Position numbers and translations under genes: made by a program | The notes under the pieces: model-generated | What the model was told of the DNA's origin: nothing | The model's input: only the letters and a program-made list of their open reading frames with translations | Database searches by the model: none | Part shown: piece by piece, positions 33,324 to 40,945 of the stretch | Layout: every line of letters begins with the position of its first letter | How positions within the stretch are numbered: position 1 is the stretch's first letter | Assembly (NCBI GenBank): GCA_029259715.1 | Contig: JAJDEP010000019.1 | Location: 393,377-457,376, forward strand | Length of the DNA: 64,000 bases | DNA from: Planctomycetota bacterium | GTDB lineage: Bacteria > Planctomycetota > B15-G4 | Direction: 5' to 3'

Positions 33324-33910
33324 TCGAACGGAACTGCGCGTACGTGCGCCGCGCCGCCGGCCTGGTGGCCGAACTGGACGACCGCGTCTACGCCGCCACC
33401 GGCCCCGGCTACGAGAACGGCCCGGTGGGCACGCAGGTGCGGCACATCGTCGACTACTACGAGTGCTTCCTGACGGGCATCACGACGGGGCATGTCGACT
33501 ACGACCGGCGGCAGCGCGATCCCCACGTCGAGACCGATCGCCGGGTCGCCATCGCACGGCTGGAGACCATCGCCGGCCGCCTGGCGGGCCTCATCGACCG
33601 ACCGACGGGTCTCGCCGGGGCCGATGACGAGGCCAATGCCAGGGCCAAAGCCGGGGCCGTTGCGGGAAACACCGCGGGAGAGCCCGGCACCGCGAGCCTC
33701 ACGGTCTCCGCGGACGTCGTCGGTGAAAGCGCGACGGCAGCCCCCTCCTCCCCCGAGCGCGAACTGCAGTTTCTGATGAGCCACACGATCCACCACTTCG
33801 CCGTCATCGCCCTGGTGCTCACGGCCCAGGAGGTCGACGTCGACGGGGAGCTGGGCGTCGCGCCCTCCACCCTGCGCTTCTGGACGCAGGCGCCCGACGT
33901 CCGTCGCTGA
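33302..33910 (+). CDS. DinB-like four-helix metal-binding protein
   Basis: Protein of 202 aa. The helices carry the histidines expected of the DinB/YfiT superfamily: TQVRHIVDYYECFLTG near residue 40, and FLMSHTIHHFAVIALVL near residue 160, whose HxxxH resembles the C-terminal metal-binding pair. Such proteins are often thiol-dependent or unassigned metalloenzymes. Between the helices there is a low-complexity insertion of about 50 residues (ANARAKAGAVAGNTAGEPG). It overlaps the preceding acyltransferase gene by 22 nt and ends 4 nt before the next gene, so it is firmly inside the ornithine-lipid operon. No specific reaction can be assigned. Confidence 0.72.
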   Translation: MDTVRDLIERNCAYVRRAAGLVAELDDRVYAATGPGYENGPVGTQVRHIVDYYECFLTGITTGHVDYDRRQRDPHVETDRRVAIARLETIAGRLAGLIDRPTGLAGADDEANARAKAGAVAGNTAGEPGTASLTVSADVVGESATAAPSSPERELQFLMSHTIHHFAVIALVLTAQEVDVDGELGVAPSTLRFWTQAPDVRR

Positions 33911-33914
33911 TCCG

Positions 33915-36542
33915 GTGAGACGCACCGGCTGGGGCCGCCGGCTGGCCGTGCTCTACCTGGCGGCGCTGCTGCTCTCGCACCTCGTGTGGTGGGCCGCCTC
34001 CGTGACGCCCCCGGAAGACGGCGAACTCGTGGAGGTGTTCCACCCCGACTCCACGGATGACGTCTTCCTCTCCGTCCCCCTCTCGGTGCGACAGGAGGGC
34101 CCCACCGACGGCCCGGCCGTGCTGTTGCTCCACGGCAGCCCCGGCCGGAAGACGAACTTCGCCGGCATGGTGCCGCCCCTCGCCGCGGAGCACCGCACGA
34201 TCGTCCCCGACCTGTCCGGATTCGGCGACTCGTCGTCGTGGGACTCCGATCTCTCGATGCAGGTCCAGGCCGGCCTGATGCTGAGCCTGCTCGACCAACT
34301 CGACATCGAGCAGGCCCACGTCGTCGGCTACTCCCTGGGCGGCGGCATCGCGCTGCAGATGTGGGCCCAGGCGCCGGAGCGCATCGCGTCGCTCGTGCTG
34401 CTGTCTTCCATCGGCGTGCAGGAGATGGAGCTGCTCGGGGACTACCACCTCAACCACGGGCTGCACCAGCTGCAGACCGCCGCCGTCTTCGGCCTGCTCC
34501 ACCTCGTGCCCCACTTCGGCGCCTTCGACTCCTACGCCAAGGACCTGCTCGCCCACGCGCTCATCTTTTCCCAGAGCGACCAGCGGCCGCTGCGCGGGAT
34601 CCTGCGGCGCTACGACGGGCCCATGCTGGTCATCCACGGCGAGACCGACTTCCTCGTGCCGCCCGAGGCCGCCGTCGAACACGCGCGTCTCGTGCCCCAG
34701 GCCGAGCTGCAGATGCTCGAACAGGGCCACTTCATGGTCTTCGAGCAACCCGACGACCTGGCGGCGCGCATCGGCGCCTTCGTGTCGCGGGTCGAGTCGG
34801 GACAAGCGCTGCTCCGCAGCGCGGCCGCCCCCGATCGCGTGGCCGCCGCCGCGCGGCCCTTCGACCCCACCACCATGCCTCCGGCCCACGGGCCCTTCCT
34901 GGTCCTGCTGTTGGTGCTCATCGCCCTGGCCACCCTGATCAGCGAGGACCTCACCTGCATCGGCGCCGGCCTGCTCGCCGCGGCCGGCCGGATCACCTTC
35001 CTGCAGGCCAGCGCCGCCTGCATCGTCGGCATCTTCGTCGGCGACATCGCCCTGTTCCTGGCCGGCCGGACCTTGGGGCGCGGCGTCGTTTCCCGCCGTC
35101 CCCTCAAGTGGTTCCTCAGCCCTGAGCGCGTGGTGCGCGCCGAGAAGTGGTTCAAGCGCCGCGGCCTGCCCATCGTGTTCGCCAGCCGCTTCATGCCGGG
35201 GCTGCGCCTGCCCACCTACTTCGCCGCCGGCGTCCTCGGCACCAGCCTGCTGAGTTTCAGCGCCTGCTTCCTGCTGGCGGCCATGGTCTGGACCCCGCTG
35301 CTCGTGGGCCTCTCCATGGCGGCGGGCTATGGCGCCGGGTCCTCCGCTGGGTCCTCCGCAGGTCCGTCCGCCGGCACATTCCTCGCGTGGGGACCGTGGG
35401 CCGCGGTGGGTCTGTTCGTCCTGCTGGTCCTGGTGGTGAAGGTCGGGGTGCCGGCCTGCAGTCACCGCGGGCGGCGCCTGCTGCGCGGTCGCTGGCTGCG
35501 TTGGACACGCTGGGAGTTCTGGCCCCCGTGGCTGTTCTACCCGCCCATCGTGTGCTGGATCGCGTGGCTGGCCTGCAAGCACCGCAGCCTGACGCTCATG
35601 ACCGCCGCCAATCCGGCCATCCCCACCGGCGGCTTCGTCGGCGAGTCCAAGGCCCAGATCCTGTCCGGACTGCTCGACGGGCTGCGACGCACCGGCGGCC
35701 CGGTCTCCGCCGTAGCGCGCTGCGAGCTGATCCCCGCCGCCCTCGATGCCGACGAGCGCCTGGCCCTGGCCCTGTCCTTCCTGCGCGACGAACAGCTGCC
35801 CTATCCGGTGGTGCTCAAGCCCGACGTCGGCGAGCGCGGCGCGGGCGTCAGCATCGTCGCCGACGCCGATGAGCTGGCCGCCGCGCTGACCCGCGAGGAC
35901 GGCGACCGGTTGTTGCAGGAGCACGTGCCGGGCATCGAGGTCGGCGTGTTCTACGTGCGCATGCCCGGCGAGCGGGGGCGCCTGCTGTCGATCACCGACA
36001 AGCGCATGCCCACCGTCACGGGCGACGGCCGGCGCACCCTCGAGGAGTTGATCCTCGACGACGACCGCGCGGTGGCCATGGCGTCCGTCTACTGTGCCCT
36101 GCATGCCGAACGCCTGCTCGACGTGCCGCCCGCGGCCGAGACGGTGCGCCTGGCCGAGCTGGGCACCCACTGCCGCGGCGCGGTCTTCCTCGATGGACAC
36201 GCACTCAACACGCCGGCCCTGGAGCAGGCCATCGAGACTCTCTCCAAGGGTTTCGACGGCTTCTGCTTCGGCCGCTACGACATCCGGGCGCCGAGCCGCG
36301 AACACGTGGCCGAGGGCCGCGGGCTGAAGGTCATCGAGCTCAACGGCCTGACTTCAGAGGCCACCCACATCTACGACCCACGACACGGCCTCTTCGCCGC
36401 CTGGCGCACCTTGGCCGGACAGTGGAGCCTGGCCTTCAGCATTGCCGCCGCCAACCGCACGGCCGGCGCCCGCCCGAGCACGCTGCGCGAGCTGCTCGCC
36501 GCCGTGTGGGCCTTCAGCGGTCGGCGCGGATCTGCGCCCTGA
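33915..36542 (+). CDS. Three-domain fusion: alpha/beta hydrolase - DedA/VTT membrane domain - ATP-grasp
   Basis: Protein of 875 aa starting at GTG, 4 nt after the DinB-like stop. After an N-terminal anchor (LAVLYLAALLLSHLVWWAA) comes an alpha/beta hydrolase: HGSPGRKTNF, nucleophile in VVGYSLGGGIALQMWA (Ser140), Asp in IHGETDFLVP and His in EQGHFMVFEQP. Residues ~325-500 are a DedA/SNARE-associated-like membrane domain (FVGDIALFLAGRTLGRG; FASRFMPGLRLPTYFAAGVL). Residues ~560-875 are ATP-grasp-like (YPVVLKPDVGERGAGVSIV; LLQEHVPGIEVGVFYVR; LKVIELNG with the metal-binding E-x-N). Catalytic residues of both enzymes appear intact. A lipid or envelope role is suggested by the operon and by DedA lipid flippases, but substrates are unknown. 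Its end overlaps the convergent gene by 29 nt. Confidence 0.85.
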   Translation: MRRTGWGRRLAVLYLAALLLSHLVWWAASVTPPEDGELVEVFHPDSTDDVFLSVPLSVRQEGPTDGPAVLLLHGSPGRKTNFAGMVPPLAAEHRTIVPDLSGFGDSSSWDSDLSMQVQAGLMLSLLDQLDIEQAHVVGYSLGGGIALQMWAQAPERIASLVLLSSIGVQEMELLGDYHLNHGLHQLQTAAVFGLLHLVPHFGAFDSYAKDLLAHALIFSQSDQRPLRGILRRYDGPMLVIHGETDFLVPPEAAVEHARLVPQAELQMLEQGHFMVFEQPDDLAARIGAFVSRVESGQALLRSAAAPDRVAAAARPFDPTTMPPAHGPFLVLLLVLIALATLISEDLTCIGAGLLAAAGRITFLQASAACIVGIFVGDIALFLAGRTLGRGVVSRRPLKWFLSPERVVRAEKWFKRRGLPIVFASRFMPGLRLPTYFAAGVLGTSLLSFSACFLLAAMVWTPLLVGLSMAAGYGAGSSAGSSAGPSAGTFLAWGPWAAVGLFVLLVLVVKVGVPACSHRGRRLLRGRWLRWTRWEFWPPWLFYPPIVCWIAWLACKHRSLTLMTAANPAIPTGGFVGESKAQILSGLLDGLRRTGGPVSAVARCELIPAALDADERLALALSFLRDEQLPYPVVLKPDVGERGAGVSIVADADELAAALTREDGDRLLQEHVPGIEVGVFYVRMPGERGRLLSITDKRMPTVTGDGRRTLEELILDDDRAVAMASVYCALHAERLLDVPPAAETVRLAELGTHCRGAVFLDGHALNTPALEQAIETLSKGFDGFCFGRYDIRAPSREHVAEGRGLKVIELNGLTSEATHIYDPRHGLFAAWRTLAGQWSLAFSIAAANRTAGARPSTLRELLAAVWAFSGRRGSAP
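35337..35372 (+). repeat. Three 12-bp tandem units inside the hydrolase-DedA-ATP-grasp gene
   Basis: GGGTCCTCCGCT, GGGTCCTCCGCA and GGTCCGTCCGCC encode GSSA-GSSA-GPSA in a loop after the DedA domain. An in-frame slippage expansion. Confidence 0.7.
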
Positions 36543-37806
36543 GCTCGCGGAACAGGATCGTCGCCAGCGTGTTGTGGCCCCACACGTTGAGGTGGTAGTC
36601 CTTGCGCCAGTAGAGGGCGATGTCCTTGCTGCGCATCTCCTCGGTGGGATCGATGACCGTGAGGCCGCGGGACTCCAGGGCCTCCGCGAGACGCAGACCC
36701 AGGCGCCGACCGACCGCAGCCTGCTCACGGGTCATGCCGAGCGTGTCGAGCGCGGTCTGGAGCACCGGCTGGTCGTCGAGCAGGTCGACATCCGGCTTGA
36801 TCGGGATCAGCAGGAAGACCAGCTCGACATCGAGCTCTTCGCACGTCGCGATGAGTTCGTCGATGTAGTGCAACGCGGCCTCCAGCGACTCGTCCTCCTC
36901 CTCGGGCCAGTGCATGAACCGATAGGCCTGGTTGAGGCCGTTGCCCAGTGAGGCGGACCCCCAACGACGCGGCGGGTCGTCGATGAGCTCGCGCACTTTG
37001 TTGAGCCTCTCGCCGTAGCCCTCGGGGAAGTTCTTGCGCTTGACGACCTGCTCGAAGCGCAGCAGATGCAGCGCGTTGTAGAAGTCGTTGCCTGTGAAGA
37101 ATCCGACGATGGCCATGTCCGGCTTCAGGTCGGCGTGCTTGCGCAGTTGCCGCGGCCAGTACCACGGCCCCACCCCGCCGATGCCCGCGTTGATGACGTC
37201 GTACGAGCGGCCGTCATCCATGCGGTTGAGCTTGCCCTCGAGCACGTTGGCATAGCTCTCCTCGTTGTAGAGGAAGCCCTCGGCGTGGCTGTCCCCCATG
37301 GAGAAGATGCGGTAGCCGTCATGCTCGATCTCGGTGTCTTCGTCCTCACGGAAGCCCATGTTGTTGGACTCGAGGACAATCTCGAAGCGCGGGTGATTCC
37401 ACTTGTAGCTCACCGAGACGTCGGGCATCAGGCGCACACCGAGATCGGGGTCGTACTCGTGACGGACGCGGTCTTGCACGTTGATATTGGGGTACAGCCG
37501 CGACGCCGAATCCTTGTTGAGCTCGCCGTTGAACGACGACGGGTCGACGAAATCGATGGCGCGCCCCACCCCCACCCGCTCATCGTCGTCATCCTCGCCG
37601 TCATCGGCGGTCGCCTCGGCATCCGTAGGTGCATGCGCGCCGGCCCCGCTCGAGGACGGCATGCCGGCACCGGAACGTCCGCCACCGGGAGTCCCGTCTC
37701 CTCGTTGCACGTCGTCGGAGGCCCCGCCATCGGAGCAGCCGGCCAGCACGAGGCTCAGCGCGAGGAGCAGGGCCAACCCCCGCGGGGTTTCCGAACGATT
37801 CGCCAT
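36514..37806 (-). CDS. SGNH-hydrolase-like lipoprotein
   Basis: Lipoprotein of 430 aa (lipobox VLAGC near residue 23). A disordered Gly/Ser/Asp-rich linker follows to about residue 80, including DDGEDDDDE. The SGNH-type domain has block I as YRIFSMGDSHAEGFLYNEES, a middle segment DVINAGIGGVGPWYWPRQLR with VGFFTGNDFYNALHL (block III-like GND), and block V in KDYHLNVWGHNTLATIL. It is likely an extracytoplasmic esterase or acetyl-ester hydrolase/transferase of unknown substrate, distantly related to the two SGNH genes at 25-28 kb. The ATG at 37806 shares a base with the glpK stop (TGATG); a GTG lies one codon earlier. Coupling to glycerol kinase hints at a lipid or glycerol-containing polymer. 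Confidence 0.78.
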   Translation of the reverse strand: MANRSETPRGLALLLALSLVLAGCSDGGASDDVQRGDGTPGGGRSGAGMPSSSGAGAHAPTDAEATADDGEDDDDERVGVGRAIDFVDPSSFNGELNKDSASRLYPNINVQDRVRHEYDPDLGVRLMPDVSVSYKWNHPRFEIVLESNNMGFREDEDTEIEHDGYRIFSMGDSHAEGFLYNEESYANVLEGKLNRMDDGRSYDVINAGIGGVGPWYWPRQLRKHADLKPDMAIVGFFTGNDFYNALHLLRFEQVVKRKNFPEGYGERLNKVRELIDDPPRRWGSASLGNGLNQAYRFMHWPEEEDESLEAALHYIDELIATCEELDVELVFLLIPIKPDVDLLDDQPVLQTALDTLGMTREQAAVGRRLGLRLAEALESRGLTVIDPTEEMRSKDIALYWRKDYHLNVWGHNTLATILFRELRAQIRADR

Positions 37807-39299
37807 CACGGGTTCGACGCGTCCACGCGCACGCGGGAGACGGCCGTGCGCCAGCCGTCGTATCGGGAGAGACGTTCATCCTCGGACATGGTCGGCTCGA
37901 AACGCCGCTCCCGGCTCCAGCGTTGGCTGATGTCGTCGAGGGAGGTCTGCAGCCCCGACCCCAGGCCCGCGAGCCAGGCCGCCCCCAACGCCGTGGTCTC
38001 TGTCACCTGCGGCCGCTCCACCGGGAGGTCGAGGATGTCGGCCAGGAACTGCGCCATCCAGTCGTTGGCCACCATGCCGCCGTCGACCCGCAGGGTCGTC
38101 GGCGCGGCCGCGCCGTCGGCGGCCAAGGCGGTGAGCAGATCGCGGGTCTGGAAGCCCACCGACTCGAGGCCGGCCCGCACGATGTCGGCCGCGTTGGTGT
38201 CGCGCGTCATGCCGAACAGGGCGCCGCGCGCGTGGGGATCCCAGTAGGGCGCGCCCAGACCCGTGAAGGCGGGCACGAGGTACACGCCGTGTCCACCGCT
38301 CGCGGACCGGGCCAGGCCCTCGCTCTCCGCGGCGTCGCCGAACAGCTTCAGCTCGTCGCGCATCCACTGCACCACCGAGCCCGCGGAGAAGATGCTGCCC
38401 TCGAGGGCGTAGCTGGTCTCGCCGCCGAGGCGGTAGCCGATGGTGCCGAGCAGGCGGTTGGTCGAACGCAGGGCCGCCACTCCCGTGTGCAGGAGGGCGA
38501 AGGCGCCGGTGCCGTAGGTGCACTTGAGCATGCCCGGTTCGAAGCAGGCCTGGCCGAAGGCGGCCGCCTGCTGGTCGCCGGCCACCCCCCGGATCGGCAC
38601 CTCGGCTCCGAGGATGTCGGCCGTCACCGTGCCGAAGTCGGCGGCGCAGTCGAGCACCTCCGGCAACACGGCCCGCGGCACACCGAACATCGCGAGCAGC
38701 TCGTCCGACCAGGTCTGGTCGTGGATGTCGAGCAGCATGGTGCGTGAGGCGTTGGTCACGTCGGTGGCGTGCCGTTCGCCGCCCGTCAGCCGCCAGAGCA
38801 GGAAGCTGTCGACGGTGCCGAAGGCGAGCCGGCCGTCCTCGGCCGCCGCCCGGGCCCCCTCGACGTGATCGAGCAGCCAGGCCAGCTTGGTGGCCGAGAA
38901 GTAGGGGTCGAGCAGCAGGCCGGTGAGGGCTCCCACCCGGTCCTCGGCGCCTTGGGCCCGCAGCGCCTCGCAGGCGTCGGCCGTGCGCCGGTCCTGCCAC
39001 ACGATGGCGGGTGCCAGGGCCTTGCCGGTGGCGCGATCCCAAAGCAGGGTCGTCTCGCGCTGGTTGGTGACCCCCACCGCGGTGAGGTCGGTGGCAGCCA
39101 TGCCCGCCTCGGAGAGGGCCTGACGCGCCGATTCGACCACCCCGTCCCAGATCTCCTCGGCGTCCTGCTCCACCCAGCCGGGATGCGGGTAGCGGCAGAC
39201 CAGCGGCCGTCCGGCCGATGCGAGGGGACGTCCCTGCGGATCGAAGACGATGGCGCGGGAGCTGGTGGTCCCCTGGTCGATGGCGAGCACGGCCGTCAT
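37806..39299 (-). CDS. glpK: Glycerol kinase
   Basis: Cytoplasmic FGGY-family kinase of 497 aa, full length. Diagnostic segments are AIDQGTTSSRAIVFDPQGRP at the N-terminus, YPHPGWVEQDAEEIW, VGVTNQRETTLLWDR, IVWQDRRTAD, VAGDQQAAAFGQACFEPGML, KCTYGTGAFALLHTG and LRVDGGMVANDWMAQFLADI. All of these are classic GlpK signatures, so it should phosphorylate glycerol to glycerol-3-phosphate with ATP. No glpF or glpD is adjacent. It is cotranscribed with the SGNH lipoprotein downstream. GAGAGGATGAGG precedes the ATG at 39299. The product feeds phospholipid synthesis or glycolysis. Confidence 0.96.
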   Translation of the reverse strand: MTAVLAIDQGTTSSRAIVFDPQGRPLASAGRPLVCRYPHPGWVEQDAEEIWDGVVESARQALSEAGMAATDLTAVGVTNQRETTLLWDRATGKALAPAIVWQDRRTADACEALRAQGAEDRVGALTGLLLDPYFSATKLAWLLDHVEGARAAAEDGRLAFGTVDSFLLWRLTGGERHATDVTNASRTMLLDIHDQTWSDELLAMFGVPRAVLPEVLDCAADFGTVTADILGAEVPIRGVAGDQQAAAFGQACFEPGMLKCTYGTGAFALLHTGVAALRSTNRLLGTIGYRLGGETSYALEGSIFSAGSVVQWMRDELKLFGDAAESEGLARSASGGHGVYLVPAFTGLGAPYWDPHARGALFGMTRDTNAADIVRAGLESVGFQTRDLLTALAADGAAAPTTLRVDGGMVANDWMAQFLADILDLPVERPQVTETTALGAAWLAGLGSGLQTSLDDISQRWSRERRFEPTMSEDERLSRYDGWRTAVSRVRVDASNP

Positions 39300-39613
39300 G
39301 ACCTCATCCTCTCAAAGTTGCTCGGGGCCTGGCGACCTCCGGTCTCCACGATGTGTCCACAATGCTCGTGCACTCCGCCGGGCCGGGCGACCACGCGTCG
39401 GATGCCGTCCCGGGGGACTCCGCGACGGGCGCGGCCCCCGGAGCGGCGCGCGCAGCGGGCAGGGATTTCGCCGCTGAGGTACGATCGGGCTCTTCCATCC
39501 GGGCGGTTGGAGGACGAGTGGTCCGTGTGTGCATCCGGATCCCGACGTCCGCCTCCGCCCCTCTCAAGGGTCGTCCGGCGGACGACCTGCCACGAGTTTC
39601 CGAGGAGTGAACC
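39300..39613. other. Divergent intergenic region and bactofilin leader (314 bp)
   Basis: No gene is supported. It holds upstream sequence for glpK (minus) and for the bactofilin (plus). A TACGAT box at 39480-39485 could be the bactofilin -10. An 8-bp perfect hairpin (GGTCGTCC, loop GGC, GGACGACC; 39569-39587) stands just before the ribosome-binding site GAGGAG. An open frame of 85 codons at 39353-39610 shows no protein-like features. Confidence 0.6.
39569..39587 (+). promoter_or_regulatory. Leader hairpin upstream of the bactofilin ribosome-binding site
   Basis: Perfect 8-bp stem GGTCGTCC/GGACGACC with loop GGC, ending 26 nt before the ATG and about 14 nt before GAGGAG. Could affect translation or mRNA stability; purely structural evidence. 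Confidence 0.4.
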
Positions 39614-40054
39614 ATGTCCGAAGGCAACAAGGACGCCACCACCGTCATCGGCGGCGACACCGTCATCAAGGGCGAGATGTCCTTCAAGTCGAGCGCCAAC
39701 ATCGTCGGCACGTTCGAAGGCACCATCACGGGTGAGGGGCAGCTCAACGTCTCCGCCAACGCGATGTGCAAGGCCAACGTCGATTCGTCCTCCGTCACCG
39801 TCGACGGTCGCGTCGAAGGCAACCTCGTCGCTCGCGAGAAGGTCCAGCTCAACGCCAAGGGCGTGGTCAAGGGCGACATCGTGGCCGGCAAGATGATCAT
39901 GAACGAGGGCGCGTCCTTCTTCGGCCAGTGCTCGGTGGGCCCCGAGGCGGTCAAGGCCGCGCAGAACGGGCGCAACCCGGGCCACGCCGTCGGCGACACG
40001 GGCCACGCCGCCCCCGGCGCTCCCGGCGCCAGCCGCGTCGCGGGCAAGGTCTGA
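39614..40054 (+). CDS. Bactofilin (polymer-forming cytoskeletal protein)
   Basis: Protein of 146 aa. The bactofilin beta-helix core is clear: TTVIGGDTVIKGEMSFKSSA, NIVGTFEGTITGEGQLNVSA, SSVTVDGRVEGNLVAREKVQ and LNAKGVVKGDIVAGKMIMNE, with the family's regular V.G....G.I pattern. Bactofilins assemble into membrane-associated filaments without nucleotide and guide cell shape, stalk or chromosome-segregation factors. The C-terminal ~30 residues are Gly/Ala/His-rich and disordered. The ATG at 39614 is preceded by GAGGAG. A second, zinc-ribbon-bearing bactofilin follows after 62 bp, so the two filament proteins are probably coexpressed. Confidence 0.93.
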   Translation: MSEGNKDATTVIGGDTVIKGEMSFKSSANIVGTFEGTITGEGQLNVSANAMCKANVDSSSVTVDGRVEGNLVAREKVQLNAKGVVKGDIVAGKMIMNEGASFFGQCSVGPEAVKAAQNGRNPGHAVGDTGHAAPGAPGASRVAGKV

Positions 40055-40116
40055 TCGACGAGGTGGAGCGGGTCGCGCCGGGTTGAGGCGCGACCCGCCT
40101 CCGGACCTCTCGGGAC

Positions 40117-40935
40117 ATGGCCTTCCGGAAGAGTCGGTCGCGCAAGGGACCGCGACGGGTGCAGTGTTATCACTGCCGCCACCGGTTCGAGGTCGGCCCC
40201 AACGCCGAGTCCACGAATTGCCCGCAGTGCAGCCAGCGGGTCATCGTCGGTGACGTGATCGTCTCGGCCATCCTGCCGGTCAAGCTCGTGCAGACCTGCG
40301 GCCGGGTGGTGATCAAGCCCAAGGGTCGCGTCAACGCCGACCTCATCGAGGCCCACGAGGGCGTCGAGGTGAACGGCGGCGTCACGGCCAACGTGCTCAG
40401 CGGCGGCGCGGTGATCATCGGGCCCAAGGCGCGTTGGAAGGGCGACTGTCGCGCGCCGTCGGTGGAGATCAAGCCGGGCGCGCGCATCGAGGGCGGATGC
40501 TTCATCATCCCCGACGAGACCTTGGGTCTGCACGACATGGCCGCCGAGGCCGCTGAGTTGGCGGCCGCGGCGGAAGCCAAGCGCGTGGCCGACGAGCAAG
40601 CCGAGATCGCCGCGAAGGCAGCGGCCAAGGAGGCCGCAGCGCAAGCGAAGGCCGCGAGGATGAGGGCCGCGCGCAAGCCCGCCAAGACCAAGCCGGTGGC
40701 GTCCGCGGCGACCGCAACGACGGCGCCCCCCGCCAAGCCCAAGGTCGCCAAGAGCACGACGCGCAAGACGACCAAGACCGCGAAGTCGACGACGGCCAAG
40801 AAGACCACCAAGAAGGCCGCCGCCAGGAAGTCGACCACCAAGAAGACGACGACCAAGAAGGCAGCCACCAAGGCGGCGAAGAAGAAGGCCACCAGGAAGC
40901 CCGGGACCTCCACGCGGACGCCCAAGCCGGAGTGA
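40117..40935 (+). CDS. Zinc-ribbon bactofilin with histone-H1-like Lys/Ala/Thr tail
   Basis: Protein of 272 aa in three parts. Residues 17-38 form a zinc ribbon (CYHC and CPQC, four cysteines). Residues ~45-140 are a bactofilin-like beta-helix (VVIKPKGRVNADLIEAHEGV; EVNGGVTANVLSGGAVIIG; VEIKPGARIEGGCFI). An Ala/Glu/Lys-rich helical stretch (~142-185) follows, then a strongly basic tail of about 85 residues made of TTKK, AAKK and KPKVAK repeats like bacterial histone-H1-type proteins. The tail could bind nucleic acid or an acidic polymer, linking the filament to DNA; that is inference. It lies directly downstream of a conventional bactofilin and 10 nt before a glycosyltransferase gene. Confidence 0.85.
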   Translation: MAFRKSRSRKGPRRVQCYHCRHRFEVGPNAESTNCPQCSQRVIVGDVIVSAILPVKLVQTCGRVVIKPKGRVNADLIEAHEGVEVNGGVTANVLSGGAVIIGPKARWKGDCRAPSVEIKPGARIEGGCFIIPDETLGLHDMAAEAAELAAAAEAKRVADEQAEIAAKAAAKEAAAQAKAARMRAARKPAKTKPVASAATATTAPPAKPKVAKSTTRKTTKTAKSTTAKKTTKKAAARKSTTKKTTTKKAATKAAKKKATRKPGTSTRTPKPE

Positions 40936-40945
40936 CGAGCCACCC

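Noticed and set aside
39353..39610. 85-codon open frame upstream of the bactofilin
   Set aside because: No ribosome-binding site, low-complexity residues, and it would occupy the bactofilin leader.
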